DNA of 64,000 nucleotides from JAVJST01 sp040219295. Lineage in GTDB: Bacteria > Pseudomonadota > Alphaproteobacteria > Rhodospirillales > Casp-alpha2. Numbering within the stretch: position 1 is the stretch's first letter; every line of letters begins with the position of its first letter. Where the stretch lies: the NCBI GenBank assembly GCA_040219295.1, contig JAVJST010000005.1, positions 930,001 through 994,000 of the forward strand, read 5' to 3'. Below, one piece after another: positions 50,081 to 57,619 of this stretch. The notes under the pieces are model-generated. The model saw only the letters and a program-made list of their open reading frames with translations, did no database searches and was not told the origin of the DNA. The position numbers and the translations under genes were made by a program.

Positions 50081-50110
50081 GGTGCGGCAGGCGAGCGTCC
50101 CGCGTTCAAC

Positions 50111-51136
50111 GTGATACGGAGGTGTGAGATTACTGTCCGTGAAGATGGCTGCCGTGGTCTGTCCTCTGCCGGATGGCTGTGTATCGCGCTGCTGGCTGCA
50201 GCGATCTACGCGGGGCCGGCCAGTGGCGCGGAGTACCGTCTGCCCGACTACCGGGCACTAACTGACCCTGTTGTCGTGCGGTATCGGGCGCCGGTCCCAA
50301 CGTCGCTGTTCTCTGTCGCTGCCATCGTCACCCTAAGATCGGAGGATGCCTCCAACGCCGGCAAACTGGATGTCAGCGGGTACGTATCCGCTGAGCCCAA
50401 GGGCGACCGAATTCTCTGGAACGTACTCGTCAAGGACGTCGACATCCGCTTTTTCTGGATACCCGATCAGGTGGCGGAGACGATCGCCAGGTTCCTGCCG
50501 CTGACCCTGCGGTTTTCGTCCGCGGCGACGGGCGGGCGTATCGAGATCGATCATCGCGATATCCTGCCGATCCTCAACATGTTCGACGTCGAAGACATCG
50601 ACGGGGCACTGGAGAAACTGACCAACGGATTGTCCGCCGTCGAATCGAGCTTCCCCGACGATCCGGTTTCTTCTGGTGCGTCGTTCGTCTTACGCACCCC
50701 GTTGTTGGCCGATGAGAACGCCGACGCCGTTCTCAAGAACACCGGCGTGTTGCTCGGCGGACTCACGCATCGGGGCCGTGAGGCGATTCTGATCGAAACG
50801 TCGATCACGAATGACGCGGCGGACCCGCAGATAGAGGTGACCGGGGGCGGATACGCCGTTCGCGACCTCCACTATGGTGTCGTTCTGCATTCGCTGAACG
50901 ACCTGACCGCCCGGTTCACGGAGACTGAGAAGGATTCCCGGATCGAGATCCGTTACCAAGTGGACATCTTGATGGACGGGCGAGCGGACGATGTCGCCTC
51001 GGATGAGACTCGATCGGAACCTGCCGGATCGAGTCTCGAGACAAGGTTGCGGCAGATCAAGGAGCTTGAAGAAGCCGGTGAGATAACCGGCGCCGAGGCA
51101 GGGCGCAGGCGGATGGAGATCCTTGACGGGCTGTGA
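50111..51136 (+). CDS. Predicted exported protein with SHOCT-like C terminus, unknown function
   Basis: 341-residue protein with a hydrophobic N-terminal segment (WLCIALLAAAIYAGPASGA) read as a signal peptide. The mature part is rich in beta strands (SVAAIVTLRSEDA, LTLRFSSAATGGRIEI, VTGGGYAVRDLHYGVVLHSL) and not recognised. The last 35 residues, RLRQIKELEEAGEITGAEAG and MEILDGL, match the SHOCT pattern, a short helical module at protein ends. Start is GTG at 50111; the real start may be a few codons later. The gene product at 51864-52559 ends with the same kind of tail. Confidence 0.65.
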   Translation: MIRRCEITVREDGCRGLSSAGWLCIALLAAAIYAGPASGAEYRLPDYRALTDPVVVRYRAPVPTSLFSVAAIVTLRSEDASNAGKLDVSGYVSAEPKGDRILWNVLVKDVDIRFFWIPDQVAETIARFLPLTLRFSSAATGGRIEIDHRDILPILNMFDVEDIDGALEKLTNGLSAVESSFPDDPVSSGASFVLRTPLLADENADAVLKNTGVLLGGLTHRGREAILIETSITNDAADPQIEVTGGGYAVRDLHYGVVLHSLNDLTARFTETEKDSRIEIRYQVDILMDGRADDVASDETRSEPAGSSLETRLRQIKELEEAGEITGAEAGRRRMEILDGL

Positions 51137-51255
51137 TGCCGGGCCCGGCAATCGCGATTGCCGTGTTGAGTTCGCGCGCGAAGACTTTTCATTCTGCAAT
51201 CAATGATAGTAGAGTTCGAGTCAGGTAAATCACGCGCGCTAGGGGGAACGCCATA

Positions 51256-51864
51256 ATGTACCGATCCGTTTGCATTGCTGTCATCGCACTTTTTTGCCTT
51301 GCGGCCATCGGGCCTGCATACGGCGGTACGGTCCGGCCCGCGCCGCCGGCGGATGCCAACGAGACCCAACAGGCCGAGTACTGGCTCGGTGCGGTCGGCA
51401 CGATCCTGATGGTCCATTGCGGCTATCATTCGTTGGGCAAGAAGCTGAGGAATGTTGCGAAGCTCTCGCCATACGGGCAGATCGGTGTCAAGGAATGGGC
51501 GGGATTCGACGCCTACGGCGGCAATTGCTCGAGAATGAAGGAGCACGGCGACAGCTTTCTGGAGAACCTCGACAGCTACGAAGCCTACTTTCGGACCCAA
51601 TATACCTGCTCCGGTGGGACCTGCGTCGAGAAGGGCGTCGCTTCGACGGGCAGCAGCACGTCCAGAACGGTCGAGATCCGCGGCCGTGACGAGTTCACGG
51701 AAATGACCGATGCGCGTCTCTGTCGTTGGGCTGTCGTAAATATCAGTAACGCCGAGTCGGCGACCTGGGAAGACGATCCCAAGTATAAGAACGCAGTCGC
51801 CGTCGCGAAGGAACGCGGCTTGACCCCATCCGAGTGCTCATCGGTGCAGGCGTCCGCAAACTAA
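51256..51864 (+). CDS. Predicted exported cysteine-containing protein, unknown function
   Basis: 202-residue protein with a signal peptide (MYRSVCIAVIALFCLAAIGPAYG). The mature part holds six or more cysteines (VHCGYHSL, GNCSRM, YTCSGGTC, RLCRW, SECSS) suggesting disulfides in the periplasm. The family was not recognised. Its TAA stop overlaps the ATG of the next gene (TAATG at 51862-51866), so the two are coupled. Confidence 0.7.
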   Translation: MYRSVCIAVIALFCLAAIGPAYGGTVRPAPPADANETQQAEYWLGAVGTILMVHCGYHSLGKKLRNVAKLSPYGQIGVKEWAGFDAYGGNCSRMKEHGDSFLENLDSYEAYFRTQYTCSGGTCVEKGVASTGSSTSRTVEIRGRDEFTEMTDARLCRWAVVNISNAESATWEDDPKYKNAVAVAKERGLTPSECSSVQASAN

Positions 51865-52559
51865 TGGGTACGATATCCGGACCGATTGTCCGGCCCCGCC
51901 GAAGACGTCTCGCGGAGCGGGCTGGTATCGTCGTACTGTTGGTAATGCTTCTTGGGTCGGGCGGCGCTTACGCGGCGCCGTACGACGGCGACTACTTTGG
52001 CAAGAAGACATTGACTTCCCAAGCCTGCGCCGAGTCCGAGTTCGAATATCAGCAGGCCCGCATTCGCAACGGTGAGTTCATCTTTACCTATGACGACGAG
52101 GCCAACGAGCCAGTAACCTTCCGCCAGGCGATCCGCGGCAATACAATCACCGAAAAGTGGTTCCTGTGGAACTCGTGGGACAAACACACGAGCGTATACG
52201 GCTCGACGCGGGCCAGCCTCTCCGGACAGGTCAACGACAACGGCATACATCTGATTTTCAGGGCGTACCGCGTCGGCGACATCATCGGCTGCAAGATCGA
52301 TATATACATGGTTGCATCTCCTGTCGGAAAAGAGATGGAGATAGACGAACTGGAAGGCGTCTGGGAAGGCAGGCTGGCCATTAATCCGCTGTATGAACCG
52401 GTCGAACCGGTTTCTCGGGTTCAGGATGTCGGCAACACGAAACCCGATCATGGAGACATCGAGAGCCGCCTGCGCAAGCTCGACGAGCTGCTCGACGAGG
52501 GCCTCATCTCAGAGGACGAGGCGAAGCAGAGGCGGCGAGAGATTCTGGACGAGATATAG
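51864..52559 (+). CDS. Predicted exported protein with SHOCT-like C terminus
   Basis: 231-residue protein. After a basic start (RPRRRRLAERAG) comes a hydrophobic signal or anchor (IVVLLVMLLGSGGAYAA). The middle has two cysteines (QACAESEFEYQQ and IGCKIDIYM) and no recognised domain. The end SRLRKLDELLDEGLISEDEA followed by KQRRREILDEI is a clear SHOCT motif. ATG at 51864 overlaps the previous stop. It ends 70 bases before the GT-C gene. Confidence 0.72.
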   Translation: MGTISGPIVRPRRRRLAERAGIVVLLVMLLGSGGAYAAPYDGDYFGKKTLTSQACAESEFEYQQARIRNGEFIFTYDDEANEPVTFRQAIRGNTITEKWFLWNSWDKHTSVYGSTRASLSGQVNDNGIHLIFRAYRVGDIIGCKIDIYMVASPVGKEMEIDELEGVWEGRLAINPLYEPVEPVSRVQDVGNTKPDHGDIESRLRKLDELLDEGLISEDEAKQRRREILDEI

Positions 52560-52628
52560 ACGCTCGCTATTGCTGGCTTGCCGGAACTGCGGGAAAGTCA
52601 TCCCCTGCGCCTTGGCTTGGGAGGGATG

Positions 52629-53996
52629 ATGTTCGAGCGGGTCGCCAACGAGCTCGCGCGCCGGCCGTCCATCGTTCTCGTGCTGGTGCTGCTGGCATTC
52701 GTGCTCGTCGTGCCAAACACTGCCAAGTACGGTTTCGAACCGGACAGCCTGGTCTATCTCACTGCGGCAGACAATCTGCTTACCCATGGCGTGATGAACC
52801 ATCAATTGGAGAGCGCCTACGACGGCAATCCGGTCCCGCCAGGGCCGCAATTCGTGCCAGGGTATCCAGCTTTGATCGCTGTAATTGCCGCGGTCGATGC
52901 GCCGCTGCGTGAAACCGTTCGCTGTGTGGCGGTGAGGGGGTCGGGGTGCGGCATCGAGGTACTGGCGCCGTTGATACTGGCGCAAAAGATCCTCTGGTGT
53001 GCCGCCTTGATTGCCGCCTTTCTCGCTGCCCGTGCCACCCTGAGCCATGATTGGGCGGCGGTTGCCGTCGTCGTTCTGATCATCCTCAGCGGAGTACCCG
53101 CCGACGCGGCGCGCCGCGTGATCACGGAGTCGTTGTGCTTTACCGCCTTTTTCGGCTTCCTGGCCGCAGCGATCCTGGCATGCCAGCGACGTCGTCTGCT
53201 GTTATGGGTTATCGCGGGCATCCTGCTGGGGGCGACGATCCTTGTGCGCCCCGGCTATCAGGCGATCGTCTTTCCGTGTGCCGCGCTGGTCCTCGTCTGG
53301 TGCGTGCTGGCTCGGGACAATATCGGAAGATCAAGCGTCATGACGGCTGCCTTCCTTGTCGGTTGCGCGGCCGTTGTTTTACCTTGGGTCGCTCGAAATG
53401 CGTACTACTTCGACAGCATCGCGGTCACGTCCGGATACGGCGCCGTGATCCTTCAGGAAAGGCTCGCCTACAACGCCATGACCTGGCCCGAGTGGGGCGC
53501 GGCGTTCGTGTACTGGCTGCCGATCGTCGGTGACGAGGCCGCAGCTCACTTGTTCGGTGCGGACGTAATCGAGCGGCTGCGTTTCGACTCACCGACCGGT
53601 TTCTATGTCGACAAGACCCTGGCATTTACCGGACTGCCGTCTCGACCGGAGGAGCATTCCCTGGCGCGGTATCTCCTGATCGAGGGGCTGCTTGGGAACT
53701 TATGGAAACACATGGCGGTCACGCTTCCCCTGATCGTCAGGGGAAGCAAGGTGGGCTGGTTGCTGTATCCGCTTGCGTTCGTATGCCTGTGGCCAGCTTT
53801 CCGGTACGGATGGTTGCGCGGGCGGGTTAAACCGTTCTTGGTCGTCGCTCTGCCGCCACTGATGATGCTGGTCGTCCACGCCGCCGTGACCGTGAACGTG
53901 CCGCGGTACAATCTTTCGCTGGTCCTGCTTTACGCGATCATCGTCGCAGCCGCGCTGCCGTGGGCCGCGGGACCGATCTTGCGCCGATTTCGGTGA
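52629..53996 (+). CDS. GT-C family membrane glycosyltransferase-like protein
   Basis: 455-residue multi-pass membrane protein with about 10-11 hydrophobic helices. The first periplasmic loop reads FEPDSLVYLTAADNLLTHG followed by QFVPGYPALIAV, the layout of ArnT/PMT-like lipid-linked-sugar transferases with an acidic residue for catalysis. It resembles the N-terminal half of the fusion at 26148-28577 (DAGVYMRIA, APGYPLFLAAL). ATG at 52629 gives the better ribosome-site spacing (GGGAGGG); ATG 52626 is adjacent. Sugar and acceptor unknown. Confidence 0.78.
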   Translation: MFERVANELARRPSIVLVLVLLAFVLVVPNTAKYGFEPDSLVYLTAADNLLTHGVMNHQLESAYDGNPVPPGPQFVPGYPALIAVIAAVDAPLRETVRCVAVRGSGCGIEVLAPLILAQKILWCAALIAAFLAARATLSHDWAAVAVVVLIILSGVPADAARRVITESLCFTAFFGFLAAAILACQRRRLLLWVIAGILLGATILVRPGYQAIVFPCAALVLVWCVLARDNIGRSSVMTAAFLVGCAAVVLPWVARNAYYFDSIAVTSGYGAVILQERLAYNAMTWPEWGAAFVYWLPIVGDEAAAHLFGADVIERLRFDSPTGFYVDKTLAFTGLPSRPEEHSLARYLLIEGLLGNLWKHMAVTLPLIVRGSKVGWLLYPLAFVCLWPAFRYGWLRGRVKPFLVVALPPLMMLVVHAAVTVNVPRYNLSLVLLYAIIVAAALPWAAGPILRRFR

Positions 53997-53997
53997 T

Positions 53998-54073
53998 TGG
54001 CGCCCCCAACCGGACTCGAACCGGTGTTTCTGCCGTGAGAGGGCAGCGTCCTAGGCCGCTAGACGATGGGGGC
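53998..54073 (-). tRNA. tRNA-Glu (anticodon CTC)
   Basis: On the minus strand a 76-base cloverleaf runs from acceptor GCCCCCA through TCGTCTAGCGGCCTAGGA, anticodon loop CTCTCAC with anticodon CTC, T-arm GGTTCGAGTCC and TGGGGGC with G discriminator and an encoded CCA. It starts 2 bases after the stop of the convergent GT-C gene. Confidence 0.97.
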
Positions 54074-54128
54074 CCGTCAGGAAGATCGTGGGTGTACTGC
54101 CAAATGGTCCGGTGATCAAGGGGTGTCG

Positions 54129-54590
54129 TTAATCCAACGGAAGATCGAAGGTGTTCTCAGAACCGGGAAGCGCTTCGAGCGGGTGAAAGGCGGTGCCGTC
54201 GTCCGTTAGCCGGAATGCTTTGAGAGCGGTCACCCGGCCGTTCCGCAGGCCGGCGATAAGCCAGGCGAGTTCTGGTTCGAACGCCCAAGCGAGGTCCGTG
54301 GCCGAGGGATCGGGCGGGTGATCGGGATGGGAGTGATAGTGGCCGACGATATCGAGTGGGGTTCCCTCAAGCCGTCGCATGGTCCGGAAACGGATTTCCG
54401 GGTCGACCTCGAAACGATCGGGACGGTCGGCCGCGGCTATATTGGTGCTGGTCACGACCTCGGTCACGACGATCCCGGTCGCCGGGTTGCCGGTGCCGAC
54501 CAGCAGGCCGCAGCATTCACGGGGTGTCGCGGCTTCGGCCGCGGCGGTGATCTGCCGGATGTGTGCCGGTTCAAGTCGGATACTGCTCAA
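54129..54590 (-). CDS. JAMM/MPN+ metalloprotease domain protein
   Basis: 153-residue single-domain JAB1/MPN/Mov34 protein. The JAMM zinc site is complete: Glu in PRECCGLLVG (about residue 25), then GHYHSHPDHPPDPSATD with two His, the Ser and Asp. Bacterial homologues release sulfur-carrier proteins or cleave isopeptide-like bonds. No ubiquitin-like or ThiS partner is adjacent. The start is TTG at 54590, overlapping the TGA of the upstream membrane gene (TTGA), so the two are translationally coupled. Confidence 0.88.
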   Translation of the reverse strand: MSSIRLEPAHIRQITAAAEAATPRECCGLLVGTGNPATGIVVTEVVTSTNIAAADRPDRFEVDPEIRFRTMRRLEGTPLDIVGHYHSHPDHPPDPSATDLAWAFEPELAWLIAGLRNGRVTALKAFRLTDDGTAFHPLEALPGSENTFDLPLD

Positions 54591-54919
54591 GGTCGCGCCG
54601 GCGCCAAACGGATCTGGGTGGCGACGGCGCCTGTAACGAGGTCAATGACGACCACACGCCGGCAATCGCTTGTTCCGTCCAGGGTCACCGTCAGGCGGCG
54701 TCCTTCTGTACTGGCATCATCAATGCGGCAGTTCTCGGCGTTTGGTATGACGATATCTCCGAGTTCCGTCAGGCCGTCGTCGGGAACCATGACCGGCGCC
54801 GTGGCGGCGGTGTCGGCTTTGTCCTCGCCGGCCTTGCCGATCAGTCCATAGGCGAGCAGGCCCATGGCGCAGACGATCAGGATTCCCATACCGATGACGA
54901 GAGCTTTGAGAAATGCCAT
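54587..54919 (-). CDS. Small membrane-anchored protein (DUF6476-like)
   Basis: 110-residue protein with one N-terminal membrane helix (LVIGMGILIVCAMGLLAYGL) and a periplasmic domain with two cysteines (ENCRID, TSDCRRVVVIDLVTG) likely forming a disulfide. It resembles the alphaproteobacterial DUF6476 group, a tentative match from memory. Its gene is divergent from the RluD-type synthase, a frequent neighbour arrangement, and overlaps the JAMM gene. Confidence 0.7.
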   Translation of the reverse strand: MAFLKALVIGMGILIVCAMGLLAYGLIGKAGEDKADTAATAPVMVPDDGLTELGDIVIPNAENCRIDDASTEGRRLTVTLDGTSDCRRVVVIDLVTGAVATQIRLAPARP

Positions 54920-55006
54920 GGTGGTGTTCGAACCCGCTTCCTCTGGCTACCATATCGGGCCGTTTGCCGGCCCGTTCTTTACGATTTTCGACGAGGCGCT
55001 ACAGCC

Positions 55007-55969
55007 ATGCCGACCGCGTCACGAGTCTTAAGCGTTCGAGTCCCTGACGACAAGGACGGTGAGCGATTGGACCGGTTTCTGGCCGCATCGATCGACGATT
55101 TGTCCCGCACCCGCCTGCAGGGGTTGATCGAGGGCGGCGAGGTTACGGGCCCGGCCGGGACGGTAACCGGTCCGAGGCACAAGGTTGCTGCCGGCGAGAC
55201 CTATCGCGTCTCCGTCCCCGGCGAACGCACCGGCGTGCCGGAGCCGCAGGCGATGGCCCTGGATATTCTCTACGAAGACAACGACATCATCGTGATCGAC
55301 AAGCCGTCGGGACTTGTGGTTCACCCGGCGGCGGGGCACCCGGACGGGACGCTGGTTAATGCACTGCTGGCGCACTGTGGCCCGGGATTCTCCGCGGTCG
55401 GCGGCGCGGCGCGGCCGGGGATCGTGCATCGGCTCGATATCGGGACCAGCGGCGTCATGATCGCGGCCAAGTCCGAGGTCGCGTATCTGGCGCTGACGCG
55501 GGATTTTGCCGCGCACGACATCGAACGATCCTATGAGGCGGTTGTATGGGGCGTGCCGTCGCCGCCGCGCGGCACCATTGATGCCAACATCGGCCGGAGT
55601 CCCCGCAATCGAAAGAAGATGGCGGTACTTTCACGCGGCGGCAAACCGGCGATTACCCACTACGAGACGCTGCGTCCCGGCGGGGGGCAGCTGGCCCTAG
55701 TCCGCTGTACGCTGGAGACAGGCAGGACCCATCAGATCCGCGTTCATCTGAGCCATATCGGTCACCCCATCGTGGGTGATCCGGCATACGGACGGGGCCG
55801 TACAAAGACACGATTGGAGAAGATGATCGGCGATATGGCTGAACAGGTCGACAGACCGTTGCTCCACGCGGTGACGTTGGGCGTCAATCATCCGCGCACC
55901 GGCGAGAAGCTCAGCTTTTCATCGCCTAAACCCATAATTTTCAAGGGGATATTCGAGAATTTCGAATAG
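55007..55969 (+). CDS. RluA/RluD-family 23S rRNA pseudouridine synthase
   Basis: 320-residue enzyme isomerising uridines in 23S rRNA. An N-terminal S4-like RNA-binding region (GERLDRFLAASIDDLSRTRLQGL) is followed by the catalytic domain with the active-site Asp in GIVHRLDIGTSGVMIAAK (Asp about residue 140). Other family parts are VIDKPSGLVVHPAAGHPDGT and GRTHQIRVHLSHIGHPIVGD. The architecture fits RluD best, but RluC relatives are possible. ATG at 55007 is well placed. Confidence 0.9.
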   Translation: MPTASRVLSVRVPDDKDGERLDRFLAASIDDLSRTRLQGLIEGGEVTGPAGTVTGPRHKVAAGETYRVSVPGERTGVPEPQAMALDILYEDNDIIVIDKPSGLVVHPAAGHPDGTLVNALLAHCGPGFSAVGGAARPGIVHRLDIGTSGVMIAAKSEVAYLALTRDFAAHDIERSYEAVVWGVPSPPRGTIDANIGRSPRNRKKMAVLSRGGKPAITHYETLRPGGGQLALVRCTLETGRTHQIRVHLSHIGHPIVGDPAYGRGRTKTRLEKMIGDMAEQVDRPLLHAVTLGVNHPRTGEKLSFSSPKPIIFKGIFENFE

Positions 55970-56002
55970 TCAAAATTTCACTATACCCGAGTGTGTTTGT
56001 CG

Positions 56003-56022
56003 GGTAATGTTGTGGTATACCA
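56003..56022 (+). promoter_or_regulatory. Extended -10-like / palindromic element upstream of rpoH
   Basis: TGTGGTATACCAT around 56011-56023 contains the palindrome TGGTATACCA (56013-56022) and reads as an extended -10 (TGnTATACC). A TTGTCG lies upstream but at a short spacing. Transcription would give a leader of about 90 bases before rpoH. The identical palindrome is at 40292-40301. Confidence 0.4.
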
Positions 56023-56118
56023 TAGAGGCAGGGCGTTGTGGGGGCACGCCCGTGAAGCAAGCAGCTTCCCTTCTGGAAACGACGGCCGGTAACGGCCGCG
56101 CCAACTCTGGAGGTTGAG

Positions 56119-57039
56119 ATGGGATCAGCAAGCCCCTTACGGCATTCGTCGGCCGCGGCGACGATTGGCGGTGATTTGAACGGTTACCTGGCCAGAATTC
56201 GCGATTATCCGATGCTCGAGGCCGTGGAAGAGCAACAACTCTCCCGCGCCTGGCGCGACAACGGCGATGAAGCCGCCATGCACAAGCTTGTCAACAGCCA
56301 TCTGCGGCTCGTTGCCAAGATTGCGATGAAGTTCAGAGGTTACGGACTGCCTGTCGGCGAGCTCATTTCCGAGGGCAACGTGGGCATGATGCAGGCGGTC
56401 AACCGGTTCGATCCTGACAGGGGATTCCGTTTGTCGACGTATGCCATGTGGTGGATCAGGGCCTCTATTCAGGAGTACATCCTGCATTCATGGTCGCTTG
56501 TGAAGATGGGCACGACCGCGTCGCAAAAGAAGCTGTTCTTTAATCTGCGCAAGCTGAAGGCGAGGCTCGCGGCGTTCGAGGACGGCGACCTTGCCCCGGA
56601 GCATGTGAAGGAGATCGCGCGCACGCTCGGCGTTGCCGAGGCCGATGTCGTTTCGATGAACGGCCGCCTCGCCAGCCATGACCAGTCGCTGAACGCGCCG
56701 TTGCGCGAAGAAGGTGACGGCGAATGGCAGGATTGGCTCGTCGACGAACGTCCCGACCAGGAGTATGAGACCGCTAGGCGGCAGGAGTACATGGATCGCC
56801 GTGACATGCTGGCGGACGCCATGCTCGGCCTCAGCGACCGTGAGCGTCAGATCCTTGTCGAGCGACGTATCAACGAGGACCCGAAGACTCTCCAGGACCT
56901 CAGCGAGGATTTCGGCATTTCCCGCGAGCGTGTGCGTCAGATCGAAGCGCGAGCGCTCGAGAAGGTCGAGAAGTCGATTAAGGGCGCGATTGCTGATCGC
57001 CGCCTGACGTCACCCATGGGAAACGAGCGGTGCTGCTGA
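56119..57039 (+). CDS. rpoH: Heat-shock sigma factor RpoH (sigma-32)
   Basis: 306-residue sigma factor. Region 2 is seen in LVNSHLRLVAKIAMKFRGYG, LISEGNVGMMQAV and RFDPDRGFRLSTYAMWWIRASIQEYIL, the RpoH box in SQKKLFFNLRKLK (about 133-145), and region 4 in LSDRERQILVERRI with FGISRERVRQIEARALEKV. It directs transcription of chaperone and protease genes. The leader of roughly 90-150 bases contains short inverted repeats (for example GGCC...GGCC near 56088-56101). ATG at 56119 has GGAGG. Some alphaproteobacteria have several rpoH genes; one is present here. Confidence 0.95.
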   Translation: MGSASPLRHSSAAATIGGDLNGYLARIRDYPMLEAVEEQQLSRAWRDNGDEAAMHKLVNSHLRLVAKIAMKFRGYGLPVGELISEGNVGMMQAVNRFDPDRGFRLSTYAMWWIRASIQEYILHSWSLVKMGTTASQKKLFFNLRKLKARLAAFEDGDLAPEHVKEIARTLGVAEADVVSMNGRLASHDQSLNAPLREEGDGEWQDWLVDERPDQEYETARRQEYMDRRDMLADAMLGLSDRERQILVERRINEDPKTLQDLSEDFGISRERVRQIEARALEKVEKSIKGAIADRRLTSPMGNERCC

Positions 57040-57047
57040 CCTAGGTG

Positions 57048-57611
57048 TCAGGCCGCATCGTCGTCTGGTTCGGGCACGGCGGGCTTCTCCGATCCGATAT
57101 CCCTCATCTCGACCCGCCCGGGATCATTCGCCGGCCGCCCGGTCGCAGAGCGGGTCTGCGGGTTGCTTGGCGGCCTCGCGACGGACTCGCCCCATTCCTC
57201 GATCAGTTTTCGCTGCTGCGTGCGCAATGCCGAGACTTTCTTCTGGGCCATGACCCCAAGGACCGAGGTGATGACCGGAGGCACCGTGATGAACATCAAC
57301 CAGCCGAACGCCGCGGCGCTGTACATGACGATCAGCGAGAACGGGTCAGTCATGATATTGACTGCCTGGTTGATCGAATGGCTTCCGGTCCAGAGATCGA
57401 GCAAGTAGGGGAAGACGCCGCAGGCGTTGATGCCCGCGACACAGAACGTGGCGTACTTTTCGCGCGTTCGGTCGACGATGAAGGCGACAAACGTCGGCGC
57501 CATACCGAAGAACCCAACGAAAACCGTCGGAAGGGCGAGGATCAACAGTCCCACCACACCGATGGAAACCCAGATCACGATGAAGCTTCTTGCTTTGGAG
57601 GAACGTGCCAT
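57048..57611 (-). CDS. Membrane protein paired with the pseudokinase, unknown function
   Basis: 187-residue protein with four hydrophobic segments in the first 125 residues (FIVIWVSIGVVGLLILALPTV, GMAPTFVAFIVD, FCVAGINACGVFPYLLDLW, MYSAAAFGWLMFITVPPVI) and a charged cytoplasmic tail of about 60 residues (ALRTQQRKLIEEWGE...). No family recognised. It starts 8 bases after the stop of the large pseudokinase gene, so they form one operon and probably act together at the membrane. Confidence 0.72.
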   Translation of the reverse strand: MARSSKARSFIVIWVSIGVVGLLILALPTVFVGFFGMAPTFVAFIVDRTREKYATFCVAGINACGVFPYLLDLWTGSHSINQAVNIMTDPFSLIVMYSAAAFGWLMFITVPPVITSVLGVMAQKKVSALRTQQRKLIEEWGESVARPPSNPQTRSATGRPANDPGRVEMRDIGSEKPAVPEPDDDAA

Positions 57612-57619
57612 GGCGTTTC

